In this document: piece by piece, positions 18,205 to 26,388 of the stretch
Layout: every line of letters begins with the position of its first letter
Position numbering within the stretch: position 1 is the stretch's first letter
DNA from: Paenibacillus sp. FSL K6-1330
Lineage (GTDB): Bacteria > Bacillota > Bacilli > Paenibacillales > Paenibacillaceae
Reading direction: 5' to 3'
Length of the DNA: 64,000 bases
Assembly: GCF_037976825.1 (NCBI RefSeq)
Contig: NZ_CP150269.1
Coordinates: 5,097,501-5,161,500 of the forward strand
Made by a program: the position numbers and the translations under genes
The notes under the pieces: generated by a model
What the model was told of the DNA's origin: nothing
Database searches by the model: none
Seen by the model: the letters and a program-made list of their open reading frames with translations, nothing else

Positions 18205-18747
18205 TTATTCGTGAGTAAACTCACTTAACTTTTGTATTATAATTTCTGCTAATTGAACAGGGCTAAAATTCTTTGCTTCCAAATACCCAAATCGATCCGT
18301 TATTCCCTGAATAGAAGTCTGATCAAGACAAACAGGCAATATATATTCTCCATCCTTTTGCTGCCTAACCATTGCACTTTCGAGCTCTAATTTACACCAA
18401 TCTTTGTTTATATAGACTTGTGAAATAAACATCACACAGAATGCCGCCTTAAAACTAAACAATTGATCCAGGTATGTCGAGAGATCTTTCCCCCAAAGAG
18501 AAACTTGTTCAAATTCATCATAAAACACTTTTATTTTTCTTACCTTTAATTCCTTTGCGATAATCTCAACATAGCTTCGATCTTCCCCAGCAAAAGACAA
18601 AGCAACATCATAATTGTATCTAGATTCTATTACTTTATTACCCTCTGTTAGAGAGTCTTGATTGTAACTTAGTTTTTCAATTAATGTTACATTTCCTTCG
18701 ACTTTCCCACCGGAAATAACTATCCCTTTATTATGATTTATGTTCAT
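18205..18747 (-). CDS. TIR domain protein, partner of the adjacent membrane protein
   Basis: A 180-residue protein. Residues about 45-165 are a TIR domain (YDVALSFAGEDRSYVEIIAK, FYDEFEQVSLWGKDLSTYL, FCVMFISQVYINKDW). The usual position of the catalytic glutamate is kept in WCKLELESAM. TIR domains of bacterial defence proteins cleave NAD+ or make cyclic ADP-ribose signals. The first 25 residues carry GIVISGGKVEGNVT, which closely resembles GIMINGGEINGDVV near the end of the membrane protein encoded 11 bp upstream, so the tag may join the two. AAGGAGG directly precedes the ATG. It is the last gene of the island. Confidence 0.88.
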   Translation of the reverse strand: MNINHNKGIVISGGKVEGNVTLIEKLSYNQDSLTEGNKVIESRYNYDVALSFAGEDRSYVEIIAKELKVRKIKVFYDEFEQVSLWGKDLSTYLDQLFSFKAAFCVMFISQVYINKDWCKLELESAMVRQQKDGEYILPVCLDQTSIQGITDRFGYLEAKNFSPVQLAEIIIQKLSEFTHE

Positions 18748-18758
18748 AGAACCTCCTT

Positions 18759-20174
18759 CTAGACAGAACTATTCTTGAATGCACTCCTAACTTGGTTTAT
18801 AAATTTATTCTTTAGAGTTCCCACTGATACAACATCTCCGTTAATCTCTCCACCATTTATCATAATCCCGTGATTAATAATTGACTCTTTACGCTGGTTA
18901 AATTCAGAGATATCAATTCCTGTACTCTTAAGATATTGAACAATACTATCAGTAAAACAACGTTCTATTTGTAATTTATACATATTCAAATCATTTTTTT
19001 GAAAGAAATATTGCAAATTTTTGCTCGCTGCCATTTCCCTAATACTTTGGTAAGCTCCATAATCAAATTTCTGATTTATATCTACTTGTTTTATATTTTT
19101 TCTGTTATCTTTTCGTCCCGCTAAAAATGTCATCCCATATTTAACCGCACGAAATGGTGAAAGTGGTAACTGTAAAATAGCCGGAATTATCGAAGTAGCA
19201 CCCATTTTCATAACTCGCCCTAATGAAATTGATGAACTTAGCTGATCTATCTCATAATATTGAGATTCAAGTGGCGGTAACGCATAATAATTTGCTTCAA
19301 CTAATAAATGTTTCTCATTCTTAGTGACCCTAAAAAATGAAGAAAATACAATATTCCCTTGCCAACCCACTACTTTTACAGTCTGATAATAGCGAATATT
19401 TTCTTCATTCCTTTCTTTATATTCATCTACTAAAGAATCTGCAACAATTGAAATAGGGGATTGATAGGGATCCTGAAGGAAACGAGTATCCTCTCGTATC
19501 TCTCTTCCATTTACAAAGAGCTTATCCTCAACAGAGAGATTGGGTATTTTCAAAGAGTTCATATTTCGCTCAATAAGATCATACAGTACGTATATAGAAA
19601 AATTTTGGGGTTCAGATTCTAACTCCTCTTGTTTTTCTATACTGCATACAAAAGACCATCCATCCAATCGAAATCCAGAACCAACGAATGGGTTGTAGCC
19701 ACTATAGTATACGACATTACCATCTTGGAGTTTTTCCAATTCGTTCATACGGTCTTCGTATTGAGCTTCAATAATAGAGCTTTTATAATCTTTTTTGTCG
19801 AATGTCTTCAAGTCACGCGCAACGATTTTATAACCAAAATATAAATTAGACCATCTTAAGATGATTGCAAATAACCATGGATATGTAAATAAAGTGAGTA
19901 CAAAGTAAAAAACTCCACTTACAATTCCATAGGACTTTAACGATGAAAAAAACGCATAAATTAACACAATAGATAACAAGGATTCAACAACAAAGTCTCT
20001 GATTTGACCTCTGATACAGTGTCGGGCAACAAGTGGAACATCAACCCCATATGATGGTGCAACGTATCGGATAGTATTATCGATAATTTGTTCAAAGACC
20101 TTAGTTCTAAACCTTGGTCCGATTTCTGCCGCCGCACACAAATACCTAGTAATATCATACTTCGGTTTGTTCAT
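18759..20174 (-). CDS. Membrane protein of unknown family paired with a TIR protein
   Basis: A 471-residue protein. Two hydrophobic segments lie at about 65-110 (LSIVLIYAFFSSL and FYFVLTLFTYPWLFAIIL). The large soluble part has YYSGYNPFVGSGFRLDGWSF at about 155-175, a motif I have seen in uncharacterised bacterial membrane proteins. Near the C-terminus (about 436-450) the motif GIMINGGEINGDVV mirrors one at the N-terminus of the downstream TIR protein. Start set at the ATG six bases after GGAAG. I infer a membrane-bound sensor or anchor that recruits the TIR effector. No enzymatic motif is visible. Codon use is AT-rich like the rest of the island. Confidence 0.8.
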   Translation of the reverse strand: MNKPKYDITRYLCAAAEIGPRFRTKVFEQIIDNTIRYVAPSYGVDVPLVARHCIRGQIRDFVVESLLSIVLIYAFFSSLKSYGIVSGVFYFVLTLFTYPWLFAIILRWSNLYFGYKIVARDLKTFDKKDYKSSIIEAQYEDRMNELEKLQDGNVVYYSGYNPFVGSGFRLDGWSFVCSIEKQEELESEPQNFSIYVLYDLIERNMNSLKIPNLSVEDKLFVNGREIREDTRFLQDPYQSPISIVADSLVDEYKERNEENIRYYQTVKVVGWQGNIVFSSFFRVTKNEKHLLVEANYYALPPLESQYYEIDQLSSSISLGRVMKMGATSIIPAILQLPLSPFRAVKYGMTFLAGRKDNRKNIKQVDINQKFDYGAYQSIREMAASKNLQYFFQKNDLNMYKLQIERCFTDSIVQYLKSTGIDISEFNQRKESIINHGIMINGGEINGDVVSVGTLKNKFINQVRSAFKNSSV

Positions 20175-20640
20175 TATCATCTTCCATTCATCAAATTATT
20201 TAAAGGCATCAAATTATTGATATACTGTAGTTCCATAGTTTCTTACTTTTATCATAAGCATTTTCGATATATTTAGTTGGATTTATTAGAAACTCCTTTT
20301 CGCTTATTAACAAACCTATGAGGGTGTCTGTAGTTACCTAATTAAAGCGATAATATTAATTATCCCATAGAAAAAATCATTACTCGTTAGTGTCGAACTA
20401 TTACCATCGTTATTAGTATGTACTGGTTTGTGCCAAGTATAATTTCCGCAATACTTCATACTACTCCAAAACACATTGGTTCCGGATGCTCTGTCACCTC
20501 GTTTGATTTGCTTAAGTGAATATTTGAATTCCCAGTCATCCGGTTACTATATTTCATATTAGGAGATATTATTACAATGTAACGGATGTCGAATAAATCA
20601 TATCCTTTAATTTTTGTCTAAAGAAAATAAAGTATTAGGC
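20175..20640. other. Gap inside the defence island
   Basis: About 465 AT-rich bases separating the membrane-TIR pair from the Thoeris-like genes, so the pair probably has its own promoter here. On the minus strand a 69-codon frame without a proper start (20334-20543, containing DDWEFKYSLKQIKRGDRASG) reads like a coding relic, but I recognise no family. Confidence 0.4.
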
Positions 20641-21609
20641 TTAGGTTTCTAAAGCTACATCAGTTAAATTTCTGTATTTAACAATAGTATCTCTTATCTT
20701 ACTTATACAAGTATCCATATTCTCATACAAATCAATAATGTGTTTTTCATCAAATCCATTTGGTGTTATTTTCCTATCAAATTCATCTATCGCAATAGGG
20801 ATGCAAAATAAAGGACTTTGACACCTTGAAATCATTAGCTCTCTTATTAGCTGTAATTCTTCTTGAAAATAACCAGTAGTATTCTTCATGGACTGTTTAG
20901 AGAAACATACAATAACAAATTCTGACTCTTCAAGTTTCTGCCGAATTTTTATTTTCCATTCTTCTCCAGGAAGTATATCCTCTGTATCCATCCATACTTC
21001 TACCCCATATTCATCAAGCTTTCCATACAATTGGAAAACAATATCTTTATCAATTCTTGAATAAGAGATAAAAACTTTTGTAGAATTTACTATATGTCTA
21101 AGTTCTTTCCGAAGTAATTTGGATTCTTCTAACAACTTACTCACCTTAGTATCTCCCCAGATAAAATTATCCAGTGTAAACAGGAGCACTCTCGTAGCAT
21201 ATTCATTAATATTCCATAATTCATTAAGAATTCTACAAGCACGATCGACATCAAATAGTTCAAGATCTTTTCCTGTCCTTAAATAGTAAATGAACCACCC
21301 AGCATGAATATTTGTTCTCCATGGTTTAATTAAAATAATCGCTAAAATTTCGGATAATAGTTCAATATCCTCATCTAAATTAGCATTCTCAACTAATTTT
21401 GTAAAATGAGTTCTTCTTCGTTCTGGTGGTGAAATCAGGGGATTTTGGCCATATCGCAACAACTCATCAAAATCAGCCGCTATAATGCCAGTTCCTGCAT
21501 GTGTATTCTTTATTTTCTCTTTGAGTTCATTCCACCCTTGAATGATAAAATTATCATTTTCATCCCAAACTAAGCCCTTTTCATACTCAAAAATTTTAAT
21601 GTCAATCAC
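20641..21609 (-). CDS. TIR domain protein with helical N-terminal extension
   Basis: About 322 residues from a GTG at 21609. A longer frame is open to 21678 but would overlap the previous gene by 77 bp, so the start is uncertain. Residues about 1-170 are mostly helical and unrecognised (LLSEILAIILIKPWRTNIHA). Residues about 178-310 are a TIR domain (KVFISYSRIDKDIVFQLYGK, VWMDTEDILPGEEWKIKI, FVIVCFSKQSM) with the glutamate position in GYFQEELQLI. The gene overlaps the end of the upstream TIR gene by 8 bp, so the two are coupled. It belongs to the run of TIR genes following ThsA and may be a further signal-producing front end with its own trigger domain. Confidence 0.82.
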   Translation of the reverse strand: MIDIKIFEYEKGLVWDENDNFIIQGWNELKEKIKNTHAGTGIIAADFDELLRYGQNPLISPPERRRTHFTKLVENANLDEDIELLSEILAIILIKPWRTNIHAGWFIYYLRTGKDLELFDVDRACRILNELWNINEYATRVLLFTLDNFIWGDTKVSKLLEESKLLRKELRHIVNSTKVFISYSRIDKDIVFQLYGKLDEYGVEVWMDTEDILPGEEWKIKIRQKLEESEFVIVCFSKQSMKNTTGYFQEELQLIRELMISRCQSPLFCIPIAIDEFDRKITPNGFDEKHIIDLYENMDTCISKIRDTIVKYRNLTDVALET

Positions 21610-22732
21610 TCCGAACCCATTGAACGCTTTCATGTTCAGCATTATAGTCGAGCTCTTTAAATCGCACTTCTTCTTCATCCGTAAGATTGATACACAATAT
21701 GTTTTTTCCTAAATCCCTTGAATAATCCAATTCAAAGTTAACCCAATCAGATTCGAGCGAATTTTGTGTTTTAACAAAAACCACATTATTGGATTGCGCT
21801 ATACGTTTTTTCAACACAACTTTCGTATAGTCACTTACTAGCTCTCTCTTAAGAAAGTCATTATCGCTTGTCCAGTCACAATAAATGTTGAGAGAATGTT
21901 TGTTAAGTGCTTTAATTATTTTCTTGATAATATCTGTGTCTTTATAGCTATGAGAAATAAATACATCATATACCTTTTTATTTTGAATATTATTACTCTC
22001 AATTCTTTTTAATAAATCAATAGGGGTCATGAAGAACTGAGTTTTCTCCGTCATGAAGTACTTCTTACCTTTAAAGTTTTTTCTTAGTTTCACGTAGTTT
22101 CCTGTCACCTGCAGATGTTTAAAAGCCATATTTCTTATCTGATTATTTCGTTCACTATCATTTAGTTTATAAAAGAGTTCTAGAACTTTTCTTGATTTAT
22201 ATTTTTGAAGTTCTTTAAATATTTCCATCTTGCCATCAATACTTATGCCTCGTTTATGATATGCAGCAATAAATGCATCAATATATAGTGGTTCAACCTT
22301 TTGAATAAGTTCATTTGCTTTAGCAATCTTGTCACTTCTACTCTTAATAGTGTTTTGCCTCTTAGCCTTAAAACTATCGAACTTTTCTTGATAACCCAGC
22401 TTATCAAAGTTGGCTTTGTGCTTAGCAATCATACCTTTAGATAGCATGTGTTTGACTTTAGGCAGATTAAGAAAATGCACTCTCGGTGAATCTGGCGTGT
22501 ACCTAATTTTCTTTCCGTTCTTTGACAAAAATTCGTCTTTCTTTTTATATTGTTGATAACGTTGATTCAATTTTTCCCACTCATGTGGGTACAATTCTTG
22601 AAACAGCGCTAACAGTGTATCCTCATTGTAGTTATAAGGCAAAACATCAGATATACGCCTCAATATTTGAGTTGTTTTTTTATTAATACGCATTGTTTCT
22701 CCAACATATTTTCTTTGGGCTACACCAGGCAT
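21602..22732 (-). CDS. TIR domain protein with basic N-terminal extension, Thoeris-associated
   Basis: A 376-residue protein. Residues 1-240 form a lysine-rich, mostly helical region with no family I recognise (SRSDKIAKANELIQKVEPLY). Residues about 250-365 are a TIR domain (YDVFISHSYKDTDIIKKIIK, then IYCDWTSDNDFLKREL and NNVVFVKTQNSLESDWV) with glutamate in VNFELDYS. AGGGGA lies 7 bases before the ATG; a second ATG at 22693 also has a ribosome-like site. The gene is 42 bp downstream of the ThsB-like gene. I infer another TIR sensor feeding the same ThsA. Confidence 0.85.
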   Translation of the reverse strand: MPGVAQRKYVGETMRINKKTTQILRRISDVLPYNYNEDTLLALFQELYPHEWEKLNQRYQQYKKKDEFLSKNGKKIRYTPDSPRVHFLNLPKVKHMLSKGMIAKHKANFDKLGYQEKFDSFKAKRQNTIKSRSDKIAKANELIQKVEPLYIDAFIAAYHKRGISIDGKMEIFKELQKYKSRKVLELFYKLNDSERNNQIRNMAFKHLQVTGNYVKLRKNFKGKKYFMTEKTQFFMTPIDLLKRIESNNIQNKKVYDVFISHSYKDTDIIKKIIKALNKHSLNIYCDWTSDNDFLKRELVSDYTKVVLKKRIAQSNNVVFVKTQNSLESDWVNFELDYSRDLGKNILCINLTDEEEVRFKELDYNAEHESVQWVRSD

Positions 22733-22774
22733 GCTTTATCCCCTAAACTAACGTTTATAAAAATTATCATAGAC

Positions 22775-23449
22775 TTAAACACTTTTTCGAATGTTATATG
22801 AATCAATATTTTCGTTAATGTCATATGCTATTTGCAGATAACGATTGATATCATCAATAAAATCAATCCATTTAACAGATCTTATGTAAGATGATTCTCC
22901 AGTATATACCTTGTTAGGTTCGCTATGGTTACTACAATCGTTAAAAGTTGGCGATTTGATGTTGAACATATTTTCCTTTAAGATTGTAAACAAGGTATGT
23001 GTCTTCAGTGTCGTACACTCACAATAAGGGCATGAGTTATTCTGAATGAAGTATTCATAGCTATTAGTTTGGTCTGGTAATACAACTGCTAGCAATGCAT
23101 TAGAGCCACTTTTTCTACCATTTCTCGTAAGTTCCCGCAATGAGTAGGATATCTCCCAAGGAATCCATTGATCTGAATCACTAGTAAAAACAGACTTCAT
23201 ATTTTTTGAAATAAACACAATGGTAATACTACTATCAAAAATTTTATCCTTTAGCTTTGTCCAGATGCTATCATCTTTAAAATCACTTAGGTCCTCACCG
23301 TCAGCCTCCCCTTTATTAATGTGATCTTCTTCTTTGAGTTTACTTTGAAACTCGTCTACGTAATGTCTTACAGTAGTGAAATAATTGTTATTAAGCGGAT
23401 AAACACTGCTATCAGAATATTTATAGGAAATGAAAATCTTTTTTCCCAC
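22775..23449 (-). CDS. thsB: Thoeris ThsB-like TIR protein, copy 1
   Basis: A 224-residue TIR-fold protein of the ThsB / DUF1863 type. It begins [20 protein letters not shown] and has [32 protein letters not shown] and the glutamate in [11 protein letters not shown]. In Thoeris, ThsB detects phage and makes a cyclic ADP-ribose isomer that activates ThsA. The C-terminal half ([30 protein letters not shown]) closely resembles the second, frameshifted copy at 25.7-26.4 kb, so the pair arose by duplication around thsA. GTG start with AAGGAG 9 bases before. It lies 31 bp after thsA in the same operon. Confidence 0.9.
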   Translation of the reverse strand: MGKKIFISYKYSDSSVYPLNNNYFTTVRHYVDEFQSKLKEEDHINKGEADGEDLSDFKDDSIWTKLKDKIFDSSITIVFISKNMKSVFTSDSDQWIPWEISYSLRELTRNGRKSGSNALLAVVLPDQTNSYEYFIQNNSCPYCECTTLKTHTLFTILKENMFNIKSPTFNDCSNHSEPNKVYTGESSYIRSVKWIDFIDDINRYLQIAYDINENIDSYNIRKSV

Positions 23450-23480
23450 TTTAAATCACTCCTTATTATAAATAAACTCT

Positions 23481-24938
23481 TCATCTGCTATTTCGCAAAG
23501 CACTGATAATTTTAATTATTATTTTTATTATTTCCTGATGATCATTCTTTGCATCTCCAATGAATTCAAAATCAGGTTTAAGCTCCGGGAAATCACTATA
23601 ATATGTATCAAAGTTTGCAATTACCTCACCCCAAAGAATCTTGCTCATATAACCAGTGGCGCCAACTGGAATGACCTTAATCCCCTGAGCAACAGCAATA
23701 TTAAACTCTTTTCTAACACCATCTGCATCTACTAATTGTCCCTTTACATCTTTATTTCCGAATATGAACACCGCGCAACCAACTTCTGATAAAAAATCAT
23801 GTCTGTACTTATCCCACAAATCTTGTAAATCTTCACCATTAGTTGCGTATTGCGGAAAAGGCCTAAGTATTAAGTAATCGTTGATATTTCTTTTATTTGT
23901 AGAATATACGTAATCCAACGCCCCGTTAATAACAGCACTCCCTACACCCAAACCAAATCCAGAAGCGATTTTAAAACTGTTCTTTACTATTTCTCGACTT
24001 AGAGTATGAATGAACATTTGTGCATCTTTCTCATTGCTAACAAACTCACTATAACCAGCAGCACTTCCCGATATGAGAATTTTGGACCGACAAAAACGTT
24101 GTAAAATAGTTCTTAAGATTTCAGTAATCTCTTCATACTTTTCAACTAAAACTGGTTTAATGTGATACCTTTCTAAATCTACGCATTTTAGTTCCTGCTT
24201 AATTGAATCATATCTAAACTTCTCATCACCTTCTTCTTGGGGAAGATAGTTGTAATCATTTCGATTAACCTTCTTGAAAAAACAATAGTGGTTCCTTCCG
24301 TCCTGTCCCATCAATACTCGTATTCGACTTAAAATATATTCTAAATCTGGATCTTCAAAGCTATAGCCTATAAATAAAAAGGTCTTTGAGATCAAATCGC
24401 CCTTAAGACCAATTGAAAACAGCTGATTTTTTTCATGATACATTTCGTATTCATCCTTTATCAAGACTGTTTCATCGGCTCTTTCTATATCTCCATGCAT
24501 CTTGTAAACGATCGCATCTCTTTTTGGCCTTAGAAGAGCAAAATCATTAGGTTTTATTTTAATGTCTGGATTCTTGCCTGCCTCAGTTAATGACCTCTCA
24601 ATTAGTCGATCGTAATTTGTTGTCCAATAAGTATCAATAGGTAGCTGCGCTAAAATTCTGTGATTATCGTTTATCTGCGCCTGCGCTGAAAAATTATCAA
24701 GAACTAATTGTGAAAGTCTTTGCCTGCCGTTTTTATTAAAGAAGTACTGTGCCAATGAAATCAGGTCGGTTTCTTTATTAATATCAAGTTGAAGTTCTTC
24801 TGCTGCCTCTTTTAAGAGACCTTTCCAATTAACAAACCCCGATGCAGCAGACAAGCCGGCTCCTGCAAAAATAGCTGTATTTTCTTCATGAAGAGCTTTA
24901 ACATATTCTCGTATCAGGACTTCTTTATCAGTCGCCAT
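23481..24938 (-). CDS. thsA: Thoeris ThsA: SIR2-SLOG NADase effector
   Basis: A 485-residue effector that fits the Bacillus cereus ThsA layout (about 476 residues). The N-terminal SIR2-like NADase (about 1-285) has AIFAGAGLSAASGFVNWKGL, the NAD-contacting asparagine in YWTTNYDRLIE (about 110) and the catalytic histidine in YKMHGDIE (about 148). The C-terminal SLOG domain (about 290-480) has ILISGSAAGYSEF, SGFGLGVGSAVING, LILRPFPQ and KVIPVGATGYMSK, the ligand pocket that binds the TIR-made signal. Activation depletes cellular NAD+ and aborts infection. GGAGG lies 9 bases before the ATG. This is the anchor gene for calling the island a Thoeris locus. Confidence 0.96.
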   Translation of the reverse strand: MATDKEVLIREYVKALHEENTAIFAGAGLSAASGFVNWKGLLKEAAEELQLDINKETDLISLAQYFFNKNGRQRLSQLVLDNFSAQAQINDNHRILAQLPIDTYWTTNYDRLIERSLTEAGKNPDIKIKPNDFALLRPKRDAIVYKMHGDIERADETVLIKDEYEMYHEKNQLFSIGLKGDLISKTFLFIGYSFEDPDLEYILSRIRVLMGQDGRNHYCFFKKVNRNDYNYLPQEEGDEKFRYDSIKQELKCVDLERYHIKPVLVEKYEEITEILRTILQRFCRSKILISGSAAGYSEFVSNEKDAQMFIHTLSREIVKNSFKIASGFGLGVGSAVINGALDYVYSTNKRNINDYLILRPFPQYATNGEDLQDLWDKYRHDFLSEVGCAVFIFGNKDVKGQLVDADGVRKEFNIAVAQGIKVIPVGATGYMSKILWGEVIANFDTYYSDFPELKPDFEFIGDAKNDHQEIIKIIIKIISALRNSR

Positions 24939-25037
24939 TTATTTTTGCCTCCAAATTAATAGACATAGCTAAACAAGAAGTCTCTGTTAGCTATGCCTAG
25001 GTGGTAGTATTAGAAATCCCCTCTTCTACATTGTAGA

Positions 25038-25625
25038 TTAATCCTGTCGTTTGATAGGTTTATTACCTTCAAGCCATGAAGGAAAGTTAATGTATACATC
25101 GTGAGAATCTTGTATCCATAGTTGTAGTTTCCCTCCCTTAGTGTAGTCTTTAGTTACATAGCTATATAAACCAAGATACTCTTGTCCTGAGTAGCTATTC
25201 CCATTATGACTTTGATCAGTTATTGGGAGAATTGCAACCTTCCCCTTAATGCCGTCAAAATAGCCTAATTCCCAGGGCATCCAAATGGAATCTGAAGAGT
25301 TGTCTGAAGTTGCAAAAAATAAAGATTTGCAATTCAACATTCGATTACGAAGTACTTCTGCTGTTTTCTTTGAAACATTTGAACGATTTAGCTGCTTATC
25401 TTCAATCCAATCAACATATATAGAAAAGCCCATGTCCTCGATTTCTTTTTTCAAGCCCAATACTATCTTAGCATCTGAAAAACTATGTGAAAGAAAAATG
25501 TCATAGTACTTTTCAAATTGTAGTGCTGCGCTTTCTAGTATTGTTGAAGCACTTTTTGTTGAATAACTCTTTAATAATTCTGAATCTGCTCTGGCTATAA
25601 GATCCCTCTTGTTAAATAAAGCCAC
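25038..25625 (-). CDS. Short TIR protein (second ThsB type), Thoeris-associated
   Basis: About 195 residues from GTG 25625, chosen because AGGTG lies a few bases before it; an ATG at 25646 has no ribosome site. The TIR domain spans about 40-180: YYDIFLSHSFSDAKIVLGLK, FSIYVDWIEDKQLNRSNVSK, CKSLFFATSDNSSDSIW, with the glutamate in MPWELGYFDG. It differs from the ThsB-like copies in starting with a short helical leader and lacking their long C-terminal half. Such short TIR proteins are known alternative ThsB subunits in multi-TIR Thoeris loci. It lies 99 bp upstream of thsA in the same direction. Confidence 0.87.
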   Translation of the reverse strand: MALFNKRDLIARADSELLKSYSTKSASTILESAALQFEKYYDIFLSHSFSDAKIVLGLKKEIEDMGFSIYVDWIEDKQLNRSNVSKKTAEVLRNRMLNCKSLFFATSDNSSDSIWMPWELGYFDGIKGKVAILPITDQSHNGNSYSGQEYLGLYSYVTKDYTKGGKLQLWIQDSHDVYINFPSWLEGNKPIKRQD

Positions 25626-25702
25626 CAATTTCACCTGCTTGAACATTTAATTAATGTTACTGAAAACACAACCAAATTTAATCCTTTAAAAATCATTTTC
25701 CA

Positions 25703-26366
25703 TTAAACCATTTTACATATATTGTATTCTTTAATATTATCTTTAATGTTTATTGATATTTGAATATGCTTTTCAATGTTTTGAATGAAATCAATCCATT
25801 TAACCGAACGAATATATGAAAACTCTCCAGTATATATTGGATTACCAACACTATAATTACGGCATCCGTTAAAGGTCGGTGACTTTATATTGAACATATT
25901 TTCTCTAAGAATTTTAAATAACGTGTTTGTTTTGTATATCCTACAAGGACATGCATTATCTTCGAGAAAATAACTGTAGCTATTTTGCTTATCCGGAAGA
26001 ACTATGGCCAAGACAGCATTTGATGAACTCATTCTGCCATTCCTTATTTGTTCTTTGAGTTGAATAAGAAATCTCCCAGGGAATCCACTGGTCTTCTTCT
26101 CTCATAAAAATCTCTTTCATGTTTGGTGAAATTAAACCAATAATGATACTACTATCGTATATTTTCTCCTTCAGTTTTGACCAGATAGTTTCATCTTTAA
26201 AGTGGCTTAAATTCTCACCATCAGCTTTATCTTTATAGATATTGTCTTCCTCCAATTTAATTTGCAGTTCATCTACATAACTCCTTGCTGTTGTCTTATA
26301 GTATCCACTTAGTGGATACACATTATCATCTGAATATTTATATGATACAAATATTTTTCTTCCCAT
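25703..26366 (-). pseudogene. ThsB-like TIR protein, copy 2, interrupted by a frameshift
   Basis: From ATG 26366 (GGAG 8 bases before) the frame encodes a ThsB-like TIR start ([20 protein letters not shown], then [20 protein letters not shown] and the glutamate in [10 protein letters not shown]). It then departs from its paralogue at about 26058-26063. The rest of the protein ([48 protein letters not shown]) continues in the next frame to 25703. One extra base in TCAACTC explains the break. The intact copy at 22.8-23.4 kb aligns across both halves. It is either a true pseudogene, a phase-variable or slippage-rescued gene, or a sequencing error; the rest of both frames looks under selection. 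Confidence 0.85.
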
Positions 26367-26388
26367 TGCTGCCACTCCAAAGATATAG

